In this document: positions 16,757 to 24,471 of the stretch, one piece after another
Layout of the letters: each line of letters opens with the position of its first letter
Numbering within the stretch: position 1 is the first letter of the stretch
The notes under the pieces: model-generated
What the model was told of the DNA's origin: nothing
Database searches by the model: none
What the model saw: the letters and a program-made list of their open reading frames with translations, nothing else
Assembly (NCBI RefSeq): GCF_024609245.1
Contig: NZ_JANJYH010000005.1
Location: 310,001 to 374,000, forward strand
Source of the DNA: Haloarchaeobius sp. FL176
Lineage (GTDB): Archaea; Halobacteriota; Halobacteria; Halobacteriales; Natrialbaceae
Length of the DNA stretch: 64,000 nucleotides
Direction: 5' to 3'
Translations under genes and position numbers: made by a program

Positions 16757-17113
16757 TGTCCTTCGAAACGAAACACTCGGATTTGAATCTGTTGAAACGC
16801 CGACGGGGGCGTTCACGACCCGGTTTCAGGGCGACACAGTGGTCGCCGTGCGGACGAGCGTCGGAGGTCCGTGGAGGCCCGCGGGGGACATCGTCAGCGT
16901 GTCCCCGTGCGCGTCGTCACCGGTGACGACGCCGACGGCTCGGGGCCGCGCCCCTGACGGTGGCGTCGTCGTCGTCGGCCATCGCGGCCGCCAGCCCCCG
17001 GGGAGCGTCCTCGGACGGGTCGGCGTAGCCACTCACATCCCCTGTGTCTCCGCTGAGAAACACGTCGAAATCGTTCATGCCGGCACGTGATGTGCCGGCG
17101 ACAAAGACGGGGG
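16757..17113. other. Gap with one possible frameshifted small gene
   Basis: These 357 bases hold the MATE promoter region and, on the minus strand, the possible broken ORF listed at 16826-17079. Nothing else is recognised. Confidence 0.4.
16826..17079 (-). pseudogene. Possible frameshifted small soluble protein
   Basis: From an ATG at 17079 the frame reads MNDFDVFLSGDTGDVSGYAD, then an acidic stretch (MADDDDATVRG), then loses coding character. A neighbouring frame continues VGVVTGDDAHGDTLTMSPAG and ends at 16826. Joined near 16940, beside a GGGGCC run, they make a protein of about 84 residues. The joint is inferred; both halves could be chance. Confidence 0.3.
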
Positions 17114-17695
17114 CTACGGCGTCTCGCTGGTCTCGAGCGTGAACTCGCCGCGCGGGTAGGCGACGCAGGTCAGCACGTAGCCGTCCTCGAGCTCGGGGTC
17201 GTCGAGCATCTCCTGGTTGTCGTGCTCGACGTAGTCTCTGGAGTCACCGCCGTCGGCGATGTGTCCGGCACAGGAGACACACTGGCCCTGTCGACAGGCG
17301 TAGGGCAGGTCCCAGCCCTCCTCCTCACCGGCATCGAGCAGCGTCTCGTTGTTGGCGACGGAGATGGTCTCGCCCTCCTTCGTGTACTCGATGTCGAAGT
17401 GCTCGATCTCGTCCTCCGGGATTTCGGCGGGGCTCGTCGACTCCTCTTCCTCCGAGCCCTCCTCGAGCTCCGCGCCTGCGTCGCCGGCGCCGACCGCACC
17501 GACCGCGCCGCCGCCACCGAGGGAGCGGTTCATCGGCTCGGGGAACTCGGTCTCCGGGACGGTGCTCGCCCGATGTTCGAGGACCTCCTGCGAGATGTCC
17601 TCGTTGGGCTTCCACGACGTGCCGCGCACGAGATGGAGCGTGACGGCGATGACCGTCAGGGAGAGCCCGACAGCGATTCCCAGTTCGTTAGCCAT
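17114..17695 (-). CDS. Membrane-anchored plant-type [2Fe-2S] ferredoxin
   Basis: A 193-residue protein with an N-terminal membrane helix (ELGIAVGLSLTVIAVTLHLV), a Gly-rich and acidic linker (residues about 58-95), and a C-terminal 2Fe-2S ferredoxin domain with the cluster motif CRQGQCVSCAG and a last Cys in YVLTCVAYP. It should carry electrons at the inner face of the membrane. This differs from the abundant soluble halophilic ferredoxin, which is shorter and lacks the anchor. Electron partners are not encoded nearby. Confidence 0.88.
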   Translation of the reverse strand: MANELGIAVGLSLTVIAVTLHLVRGTSWKPNEDISQEVLEHRASTVPETEFPEPMNRSLGGGGAVGAVGAGDAGAELEEGSEEEESTSPAEIPEDEIEHFDIEYTKEGETISVANNETLLDAGEEEGWDLPYACRQGQCVSCAGHIADGGDSRDYVEHDNQEMLDDPELEDGYVLTCVAYPRGEFTLETSETP

Positions 17696-17769
17696 ATGCG
17701 AGACGGTTAGGAGTACGGGTTTAATTCAGTTGTGATTGCTCGCGCCCTGTGCGACGGTATCGTCGGCGC

Positions 17770-18180
17770 TCAGTCCCGGTCGGTGCGGTCGACATCGTAC
17801 TGGTGACAGTACAGTTCGAGCAGTTCCTCCAGCAGGAGCGCGTCGCGCGAACTCGTCGGGTAGTGGTGGTCGATGAAGTCCTCGGCGTCGTTCGGGTTGC
17901 CGCGGACGACGAACCGCCGAACGGTCGCGACCGACTCGAAGAAGGGGAGCCCGGACTCGCGGTCCTCGGCGGATTCGATGACCTGGTCCTGCGGGAACAC
18001 GTCCGCCTTGATGTCCTCGAAGTCGACCGTCGAGGGGTCGTAGCTGTCCGAGAGCTGTTCGAGGATGTACTCCGAGGCGAAGCGGTAGAACTCGGACTTG
18101 CTCTCGAAGACTCCCTCCGCCACGAGGGACTCGATCTCCTCGACGGTCGACTCCGAGAATCGGACCGTGCTCTTTACCAT
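17770..18180 (-). CDS. Ribbon-helix-helix (CopG-like) regulator with C-terminal extension
   Basis: About 136 residues. The first 45 form a ribbon-helix-helix: the strand VKSTVRFSE, then helices TVEEIESLVAEG and FESKSEFYRFASEYILEQL. The C-terminal 90 residues are acidic and end in LLLEELLELYCHQYDVDRTDRD; their role is unknown. The start at 18180 places the DNA-binding strand at the N-terminus as usual; a GTG two codons upstream is also possible. Such haloarchaeal regulators often control themselves, but I see no clear operator. Confidence 0.82.
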   Translation of the reverse strand: MVKSTVRFSESTVEEIESLVAEGVFESKSEFYRFASEYILEQLSDSYDPSTVDFEDIKADVFPQDQVIESAEDRESGLPFFESVATVRRFVVRGNPNDAEDFIDHHYPTSSRDALLLEELLELYCHQYDVDRTDRD

Positions 18181-18430
18181 ACCCACTCATGTTAGCGAAG
18201 GGGTAATAAATCGACCGACCATCCAGCGCCGTGTTCACCGCGTTCCGCCCCGTCTGTGCCCGTTTCGAGGCTCGCTGTCTGACGTGTGTCGGACGTTCGC
18301 GCCGACAACTGCGCCTACCGAGAGGATTTATACGCGTTCTGATAGAAGGGGGCGTGCACAGAGGGAAGAGGTACCGCGCTCGTCGCGCTGCAGGGACGAA
18401 CCGACCGGAACTATGCTACCGAAGCAAACA

Positions 18431-18436
18431 TTTATT
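18431..18436 (+). promoter_or_regulatory. TATA box of the 68-residue membrane protein gene
   Basis: ACATTTATTCATT places a TATA-like core 25-27 bases upstream of the ATG at 18460, so the mRNA is probably leaderless. Confidence 0.5.
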
Positions 18437-18459
18437 CATTCACAGCATAATTTCGCTGT

Positions 18460-18666
18460 ATGAAGTACTGGCTGCACTGGGTCCTGACGGTCGCGATCAT
18501 CATGGCAAGTACGGCATGTACCCTTTCGTTGGCCATGCATCCCGAGTTCGCACTATCGTTCATGGCACTGGCCGTTGGACTCTACATCGTCGCTCGTACC
18601 CTCCACCGAGAAGACCACTCGGACACGGCGAAGCGCCCATCCGAGACCCCCGTCGCTCACACCTGA
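18460..18666 (+). CDS. Small two-helix membrane protein
   Basis: Sixty-eight residues with two hydrophobic helices: WVLTVAIIMASTACTLSLAM and FALSFMALAVGLYIVARTL, followed by a charged tail (HREDHSDTAKRPSE). The promoter at leaderless distance supports expression. I recognise no family. Confidence 0.65.
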   Translation: MKYWLHWVLTVAIIMASTACTLSLAMHPEFALSFMALAVGLYIVARTLHREDHSDTAKRPSETPVAHT

Positions 18667-19011
18667 ACGACGACGCGCTCCCGTCCTATTCTGACAGACG
18701 CAGACGCTGGAGGTGACGAGGCCCCCGATTCAGCCGACCGCAGAGTCGAATCGAGAGGCTATCGTCCGGAGTGCTCTGGTCCGCGATGACCGGCGGCACC
18801 CCGCCAGGGTCGACCTGCACGTCGAGCAGCGTCGACCAGTTGCGCGCCAGCGCACTCGGCGCGTCTGCGCCTGGAAGCACCCCCGCCTGCGACGACGACG
18901 GCCGCTCGGCTCCTTGCAGGAGCTGCTGGCCTACTACACGCCCCACGGACGCTCCTCAAAACCCTGGCAGCTGAATCCGATCGTGACGCCGGGGGCCGCC
19001 TCCCCGCTAGC
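18667..19011. other. Gap with one doubtful ORF
   Basis: These 345 bases separate the small membrane gene from the converging gnd gene. A minus-strand ORF at 18686-18946 (86 codons) contains WSTLLDVQVDPGGVPPVIAD and has G/C at most third positions, but its N-terminal half looks random and it has no recognised family. It may be a gene remnant. Confidence 0.3.
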
Positions 19012-19923
19012 TCACTCCTGTCGGGCGACCTCGTGCCGTCCAAAGCCGTACCGGAGCCGGTTGGCGAGCCGCCGTGAGAACCGACCGGATTCCGGGGCGC
19101 GGGAGCCGAACCGCTCGGCGAGCGACTGGTAGATGAGCGGGACGGGGACCTCCTGTTCGAGGGCCTCCTGCACCGTCCAGGTACCGGTCGAGCCGCCGGC
19201 GACGTGGTCCGCGACATCGCCCAGCTCGTCGGTGTCGGTGCGCTCCTCGCGGAACGCCTCCTCGCAGAGCTCGAGCAGCCACGACCGGATGACAGCGCCG
19301 TTGTTCCAGGTGCGTGCGACCGATTCGAGGTCGAGGTCGTACCGTCCGTTCGCGAGCAGCTCGAACCCCTCGCCGTAGGTCTGCATGAGCGCGTACTCGA
19401 CGCCGTTGTGGACCATCTTCACGTAGTGCCCGGAGCCGGCCGGGCCCATGCGGTCGTGGCCCTCGGGACCGGTCGCGACGGCGTCGAAGACGGGCGTCAG
19501 CTCGTCGTAGGCCCACTGCGGGCCACCGACCATCAGCGAGAAACCGAGTTCCGCACCGGCGGGACCGCCCGAAGTGCCACAGTCGAGGTACGCCGCGTCC
19601 GTCTCCTCGGCACGCCGGACCGAGTCCTCGAAGTGGGAGTTGCCGCCGTCGACGACGACGTCGTCGCCGTCGAGACGGGGCTCCAGATCAGCGAGTGCGG
19701 CGTCGACTGGTTCGCCCGCCGGGACCATCAGCCAGATGCGCTTCTCGTCACCGAGCTCGGCCGCGAGTTCGGTGACGGAGTCGACCGGCGTCGCGCCCGC
19801 GTCGGCCGCCGCCGCGACCGCGTCGTCGTCGAGGTCGAACGCGACCACGTCGTGTCCGGCGTCGAGTGTTCGGTCGACCACGATGCGACCCATCCGCCCG
19901 AGGCCGAGTACGCCCAGTTGCAT
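19012..19923 (-). CDS. gnd: 6-phosphogluconate dehydrogenase, decarboxylating
   Basis: A 303-residue enzyme of the short archaeal/bacterial GndA type that oxidises 6-phosphogluconate to ribulose-5-phosphate and CO2 in the oxidative pentose phosphate pathway, which haloarchaea use to make pentoses. It has the dinucleotide fold MQLGVLGLGRMG, the VVVDGGNSHFEDS and DCGTSGGPAGAELG substrate loops, and the catalytic Lys in GHYVKMVHNGVEY. The start at 19923 places the Rossmann motif at the N-terminus. Cofactor preference is not readable with certainty. Confidence 0.93.
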   Translation of the reverse strand: MQLGVLGLGRMGRIVVDRTLDAGHDVVAFDLDDDAVAAAADAGATPVDSVTELAAELGDEKRIWLMVPAGEPVDAALADLEPRLDGDDVVVDGGNSHFEDSVRRAEETDAAYLDCGTSGGPAGAELGFSLMVGGPQWAYDELTPVFDAVATGPEGHDRMGPAGSGHYVKMVHNGVEYALMQTYGEGFELLANGRYDLDLESVARTWNNGAVIRSWLLELCEEAFREERTDTDELGDVADHVAGGSTGTWTVQEALEQEVPVPLIYQSLAERFGSRAPESGRFSRRLANRLRYGFGRHEVARQE

Positions 19924-19981
19924 GGCTGAGGCTGCTCGGGGAGACACCGTAGGGGTTGTGATTGTCGCCCGCGGCCGGGAC

Positions 19982-20383
19982 TCACTCGTACACGCCGACG
20001 GCGAAGCGGGAGAGGATGTAGCCGAGCACCGCGAGCGAGGCCACGAAGATGGCGATGTCGACAGCCGGCTCCCCTGCAAGCACGCCGAGCGGGTCGGTCG
20101 GTCGTCGAACGAGACCGGCGACGACGTCACGGACGCCGTACGCGGCGACCCACCCCGCGCCGGGCAATCCCCACCGGTGACGGTGCAACACAGCCCAGGC
20201 GATGGCGAGGAAGAGTGGCACCCAGCCAGCGATGAAAATGGCGTTGAGCGTGTCGACGCCGCCCCCGCCGACGCGAATCAGCGCCTGGGAGAGCGGTGAG
20301 AGGGAGACGAGGACGAGGTAGGTACTGACCAGTTTGTGGCCGAGCGGTGCGGCGACCGCGTCGTCGCTCAGGGGGAGGGTCAC
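19982..20383 (-). CDS. Four-helix membrane protein, unknown function
   Basis: About 133 residues from a GTG at 20383 (protein TLPLSDDAVAAPLGHKL after Met); an upstream ATG at 20491 would add 36 residues of poor coding quality. Hydrophobic segments include LVSTYLVLVSLSPLSQALI, LNAIFIAGWVPLFLAIAW and IAIFVASLAVLGYILSRF. No conserved catalytic residues are apparent. It runs toward gnd on the same strand, 58 bases upstream of the gnd start, so the two could be cotranscribed. Confidence 0.65.
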   Translation of the reverse strand: MTLPLSDDAVAAPLGHKLVSTYLVLVSLSPLSQALIRVGGGGVDTLNAIFIAGWVPLFLAIAWAVLHRHRWGLPGAGWVAAYGVRDVVAGLVRRPTDPLGVLAGEPAVDIAIFVASLAVLGYILSRFAVGVYE

Positions 20384-20602
20384 GCGGTCGGTCGGTACAG
20401 CGGACTCGAACAAAATTCTTCCGACAGGAAAGAGGTGAGAGATACGTGCCGGCGGCTCGACTGGGGCAGCGCTCAGGGCTGTGATTCGCACCGCGGACAG
20501 ACCGTGGAGAACGGGGCGAGCGTGGGTGTTACAGGTGGGCGATGACCCGCGCTGGGGACGGTACCGAACGTCGTGTGGGACGCGAGCGAATCCGTCGCGA
20601 CA

Positions 20603-20779
20603 TCACACTGCCTCCTCGACTGAGACGGCCACGGAGGACTGGATCCACGCCGTGGAGCGGCCTTCGTCGAACAGCAGGATCTCGCCGTCGCCGACGTCGA
20701 TGGCGACGTACGGATCAAAATCGACGGCGTCGACTCCGGCCGCGTCGTGTCCCCGGTCCCGGTTCGGTGCAGCAGCCAT
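20603..20779 (-). CDS. 58-residue haloarchaeal protein, DUF7331-like
   Basis: A short acidic protein: MAAAPNRDRGHDAAG, then YVAIDVGDGEILLFDEG, STAWIQSSVAVSVEEAV and stop. The pattern of a strand ending in GDGE, a FDE turn and an AWIQS segment is what I remember for the short haloarchaeal family DUF7331. Third codon positions are nearly all G/C. Function unknown. Confidence 0.72.
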   Translation of the reverse strand: MAAAPNRDRGHDAAGVDAVDFDPYVAIDVGDGEILLFDEGRSTAWIQSSVAVSVEEAV

Positions 20780-20929
20780 GTTGTTCCTCGACCGCCACGT
20801 TGGCTCCCGAGAATGATAAATGTTACCACACTACAAGTTCGTGCGGGGTGCCCGCCGACCGCGACACACTGAAGACACGTTCCTGGTCGTTGGCAAAACG
20901 GTATGGCCGATGCCCCGTAACGGGTGTGC

Positions 20930-21367
20930 ATGACAGTCAACGCGATCTTCGATGCGATGCCGTACGCGAAGCACCTCGGCATCGAGATGGAGGAAGCCGA
21001 GGACGGCTTCGCCCGGGGTCGCCTCGAACTCGTCGAGGAGCACTCCTCGGTCCCCGGGAAGATAGTCGCCCACGGCGGCGTCGTCCACTCGTTCGCCGAC
21101 CACGTCGCCGGTGCGGCGGTCATCTCGCTGAACTTCACGCCCACGCCGACAATCGACATCCGTATCGACCATCTCGCGCCGGCGACGGAGGACCTCGTCG
21201 CGGAGGCCGAGGTCGTCAAGAACGGCTCGGACATCGCCACCGTCGACTGCGACGTGAGCGACGTGACCGGGACCCGCGTCGCCACCGCCCGTGGGGTGTT
21301 CAAGACCGCCGGCGGCGACGGTGGCTCGGCCTGGGTCGACGACGCGACGGAGTTCGACCTCGACTGA
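20930..21367 (+). CDS. PaaI-type hotdog-fold thioesterase
   Basis: A 145-residue hotdog-fold acyl-CoA thioesterase. The motif GKIVAHGGVVHSFADHVAGAA carries the HGG active-site element, followed by PTPTIDIRIDHLAPA and later GTRVATARGVFKTA, the usual family strands. It probably hydrolyses aryl- or acyl-CoA esters. The ATG at 20930 is preferred to a GTG two codons upstream. Confidence 0.88.
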   Translation: MTVNAIFDAMPYAKHLGIEMEEAEDGFARGRLELVEEHSSVPGKIVAHGGVVHSFADHVAGAAVISLNFTPTPTIDIRIDHLAPATEDLVAEAEVVKNGSDIATVDCDVSDVTGTRVATARGVFKTAGGDGGSAWVDDATEFDLD

Positions 21368-21436
21368 GTCCCGGGCGAGCTGGCGGTCCCACCCGCTTTG
21401 GTCGGGGTTTTTCTCACTGGAGGTACAACTCCGGGT

Positions 21437-21796
21437 ATGCTCGATTCCCCGAAACTACGGAAAGCGATCGCCGCTGCAACCGCCGCACAGGGCCTGCTCA
21501 GCCTCCTCTTCCCGAAGCGCATGGCCAAGCTCGGCTCGCGCCTCCTGCTCGGTATGAGCTACGAGAACACCGGCGAACTCGAACCCCGCGACTGGTACGT
21601 CGACTCGACCCGCGCCTCGGGCCTCGGGATGCTCGTCGGCGGCCTGTTCGGCTACATCCTCGCCGACCGCGCCGGTGACAGCGCCGCCGCCGCGGCAGCC
21701 GTCGAGGACGCCGAAGCCGAAGCCGAGACCGAGGCGGACGAGGGCGACGAGGAAGACGACGACGACGGCCCCGTGATGGTCGACATCGACGAGTAG
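21437..21796 (+). CDS. Conserved haloarchaeal protein with acidic tail
   Basis: A 119-residue protein. The first 85 residues hold two moderately hydrophobic segments (IAAATAAQGLLSLLF and SGLGMLVGGLFGYILAD) and a conserved-looking ENTGELEPRDWYVDSTR. The rest is an alanine/glutamate and aspartate-rich tail (EAEAETEADEGDEEDDDDG) ending in VMVDIDE. GGAGGT at 21420-21425 is 11 bases upstream of the ATG. No family recognised. Confidence 0.7.
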   Translation: MLDSPKLRKAIAAATAAQGLLSLLFPKRMAKLGSRLLLGMSYENTGELEPRDWYVDSTRASGLGMLVGGLFGYILADRAGDSAAAAAAVEDAEAEAETEADEGDEEDDDDGPVMVDIDE

Positions 21797-21869
21797 ACAC
21801 GACCAGCGCGGTCGTTGTGTCGGACCCGGCATACTGCTTTTGCTGGCTCGGACCATACTCTAGGGTGCC

Positions 21870-22049
21870 ATGTCGACACTCAGTGAGAGCCGCGGAATGG
21901 GCCCGAACGCACCGATGAGCGCAATCGGCTACCTTATCGGCGGGCTGCTGGCACTCGTCCTGGTCCCGCTCGCGCCGATCATCCTGGTCGCATGGCTCGC
22001 TGTCAAGGTCGCCGCGGCGGCCGGCGGCGAGCGCGAGGGAGCGGTCTAA
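21870..22049 (+). CDS. 59-residue single-helix membrane protein
   Basis: The protein starts MSTLSESRGMGPNAPMSAIG and then has a long hydrophobic stretch (YLIGGLLALVLVPLAPIILV) before a short Ala/Gly-rich and charged end. Codon use is strongly haloarchaeal. I recall similar short MG-N-M-AIGY proteins in haloarchaea (DUF7535-like) but give no function. Confidence 0.68.
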   Translation: MSTLSESRGMGPNAPMSAIGYLIGGLLALVLVPLAPIILVAWLAVKVAAAAGGEREGAV

Positions 22050-22114
22050 GCCCCACAGGCAACCCTGCGCAGACAGGGAGCAACTTTTTCCGACATCCAC
22101 CTGTCGGTTCCCCC

Positions 22115-22708
22115 ATGCCCTCCCCCACGACGAACCGCCGAACACTGCTCGGAGTCGTCGGCTCGACGGCGATTTCCGGCTGTACGACGTTCGGCGCACA
22201 GGAGGACGACGTCGGGATTGCCCGAATCGTGGAACTCGAAACGGAGTCCAGTTCGGCTGCCCTCCCGTTCGAGGGCGAGATACTCGCACGGGGGAGCGTC
22301 GACGAGCCACCGCGAATCCGCGTCGTCCTCGAAAACAGCGGTGGACCGACGGGCGGCAGTTTCGGCTCGACACCGCCGTTCTCGACCCACGGTGCGACCG
22401 ACGAGGACGGAGTCATCGCCTCGTTGGTCCCCGAGAACAGGGATATCGTGGTCGGCACCGATGAGCTGTTCCCCGACGACCCGACCGAGCACTGCTGGCG
22501 GCTCGCCGGCCCCATCGGCTTCCGGCTGTACCACGGCTACACCGAACTCGACACCGGAGACGAACTCGCCACCGAGTTCACGGTGTGGGTCGGGCCGGAC
22601 GAACAGTGCTTGCCAGCGGGTGAGTACTCGGCGTCCTTCGCACCCGAAGCGGGCGAAGGCACCGACCCGCTAGCCGAACTGGCACTTTCGTTCACCGTCG
22701 AATCGTAG
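22115..22708 (+). CDS. Exported lipoprotein, paralogue of 29703-30380
   Basis: A 197-residue lipoprotein with a Tat-like start (TTNRRTLLGVVGSTAISGC) ending in a lipobox Cys. The outer domain shows a beta-rich pattern and shares landmarks with the protein at 29703: a strand containing VVLENSGGP, EHCWRLAG and CLPAGEYS near the C-terminus, the last two with cysteines that could form a disulfide. Function unknown; an immunoglobulin-like fold is plausible. Confidence 0.72.
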   Translation: MPSPTTNRRTLLGVVGSTAISGCTTFGAQEDDVGIARIVELETESSSAALPFEGEILARGSVDEPPRIRVVLENSGGPTGGSFGSTPPFSTHGATDEDGVIASLVPENRDIVVGTDELFPDDPTEHCWRLAGPIGFRLYHGYTELDTGDELATEFTVWVGPDEQCLPAGEYSASFAPEAGEGTDPLAELALSFTVES

Positions 22709-22717
22709 TCCCTCGAC

Positions 22718-24016
22718 TCACGTCACCCCGCCGGCCTCCTGTTTGTACCCTTCGTAGACCCCGTCCTCGACGATCTCGACGAGGTCGTCGACCACCGACC
22801 ACACCTCCTCGAAGGTGACGTAGTACGGCGACGGAGCGACCCGGACCACGTCCGGCGGGCGGTAGTCCACGACGATGCCGCGGTCGCGCAGGGCCTCGCT
22901 GATGCGGTAGCCCTCGGCGTGTTCGAGCGCCACGTGGCCGCCCCGCCGGTCGGGGTCCCGTGGTGACCCCACGGCGAACCCGTGCTCGGCGAGGCGGGCG
23001 TCGGTCAGGGAGACGAGGTACTCCGTCAGCGCGACTGACTTCTCGCGCAGCGCGTCGATACCGGCGTCCTCGACCACGTCGAGCGCGCCGTCGAGCGGCG
23101 CAGCCGCGAACAGCGGCGGCGTTCCAACCTGCCACGCGCCGGCGTCCGGTGCCTGGTCGTACGTCGTCCGCATCTCGAACATGGTCCCCTTGTCGTTGCC
23201 CCACCAGCCCGCCAGCGCCGGTGGCGCGCCGAAGTGCTCCTCGCTCACGTACAGCCCCGCAACCGCGCCGGGGCCGCCGTTGAGGTACTTGTACGAGCAC
23301 CAGACCGCGAAGTCGACGCCGTTCGCGTCGAACTCGTGGGGCACCGCGCCGACGCTGTGGGCCGCGTCGACGCCGAACAACGCGCCGTGTTCTCGGGCGA
23401 GGTCCGCGATGGCTTCGACATCGAGCAGCTGACCCGACCGGTAGAGCACCGTCGGGAGGAAGACGATGTCGACGTCGTTGTCTTCCAGCGCGGCCGCCAC
23501 GTCGTCTGGGCTCACCGTGCGCCCGTCGCTGCTCTCGGCGACGACGAGGTGTTCGTCGGGGGCGAGCCCGCGCTGGCGGAGCTGGGCCCGGATGGCGTAG
23601 TGGTCCGTCGGGAAGTCCAGGTCGTCCACGAGTATCGTCTCCGCGCCGTAGGCGTCCAGCATCGTCCCGATCAGCGTGTGGATGTTGACCGTCGTCGAGT
23701 TGCCGACGACCACCTCCGACTCCTTCGCGCCGACGAGCGACGCGAGCCGGTCGCCCAGCCGCTCCGGGTAGTGGAACCAGTCAGGGTCGGCCTCGCCCCA
23801 GCCCCGGATGGCCAGGTCGCGCCACTCGTCGACGACGTGCTCGAGCGCCGCCTCCGCGTCCTTCGACATGAGCCCCAGCGAGTTCCCGTCCATGTAGCGG
23901 TCGCCCTCGGGGATGTAGAACCGATCCCGCAGGCCTGCGAGCGGGTCCCGGTCGTCGAGTTCCACGGCGAAGGCACGGTCCGTCGGCGGGTCTACTGGGA
24001 TTTCGGGCGTCGGCAT
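22718..24016 (-). CDS. kynU: Kynureninase
   Basis: A 432-residue PLP enzyme that cleaves kynurenine to anthranilate and alanine. The cofactor lysine is Lys243 in VWCSYKYLNGGPG; Asp217 and His220 lie in FGVDAAHSVGAVP; the early motif YMDGNSLGLMSK and the later FEMRTTYDQAPDAGAWQVGTP are characteristic. Other genes of tryptophan breakdown or NAD synthesis are not in the window, so its pathway here (tryptophan catabolism or anthranilate supply) is open. Confidence 0.94.
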   Translation of the reverse strand: MPTPEIPVDPPTDRAFAVELDDRDPLAGLRDRFYIPEGDRYMDGNSLGLMSKDAEAALEHVVDEWRDLAIRGWGEADPDWFHYPERLGDRLASLVGAKESEVVVGNSTTVNIHTLIGTMLDAYGAETILVDDLDFPTDHYAIRAQLRQRGLAPDEHLVVAESSDGRTVSPDDVAAALEDNDVDIVFLPTVLYRSGQLLDVEAIADLAREHGALFGVDAAHSVGAVPHEFDANGVDFAVWCSYKYLNGGPGAVAGLYVSEEHFGAPPALAGWWGNDKGTMFEMRTTYDQAPDAGAWQVGTPPLFAAAPLDGALDVVEDAGIDALREKSVALTEYLVSLTDARLAEHGFAVGSPRDPDRRGGHVALEHAEGYRISEALRDRGIVVDYRPPDVVRVAPSPYYVTFEEVWSVVDDLVEIVEDGVYEGYKQEAGGVT

Positions 24017-24177
24017 ATCAGGTCAGGTTCACGGGGAAGTGTGAACTAGCTTTGGTCGCCGGCGACAGTAGCGACCACCGGAAACCATGGGATTCGACCA
24101 GCCGGGTGGCGCGCGGCTGTTCGAGGACTACGCGATTCCAACGAGAACCGAACGCACTCACAGAACGGCGGAGACAG

Positions 24178-24357
24178 TCAGTAGCCCATCGACGCGACCG
24201 CGAACGTCCCGACCACGAGCGCGACGGCGACGGCGGAAGCCTGCAGGAACGCCACGTCCGTCGGCACGCGCAGCAGCAGTCCCATCCCGGCGGTGACGCC
24301 GAACGCGACGATAGCGTTGGCGAGCGCGCGGATGAGCCGGGTCGGGTCGCCTGCCAT
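24178..24357 (-). CDS. 59-residue two-helix membrane protein
   Basis: Minus-strand ORF: MAGDPTRLIRALANAIVAFG, then VTAGMGLLLRVPTDVAFLQA, then SAVAVALVVGTFAVASMGY and stop. Two hydrophobic helices and normal haloarchaeal codon use support a real gene. It lies between kynU and mutS and is divergent from mutS. No family recognised. Confidence 0.68.
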   Translation of the reverse strand: MAGDPTRLIRALANAIVAFGVTAGMGLLLRVPTDVAFLQASAVAVALVVGTFAVASMGY

Positions 24358-24471
24358 ACCACCCGCTCCTCGCGGAGGTGGCTAAAGGCCTTCGGCAGGT
24401 TCGCCAGCGATCGAGTGCGAACCGGCGCCGAACCCGCAGGGTTTTACTCCGCCTCCCGACCAGTACATGCC

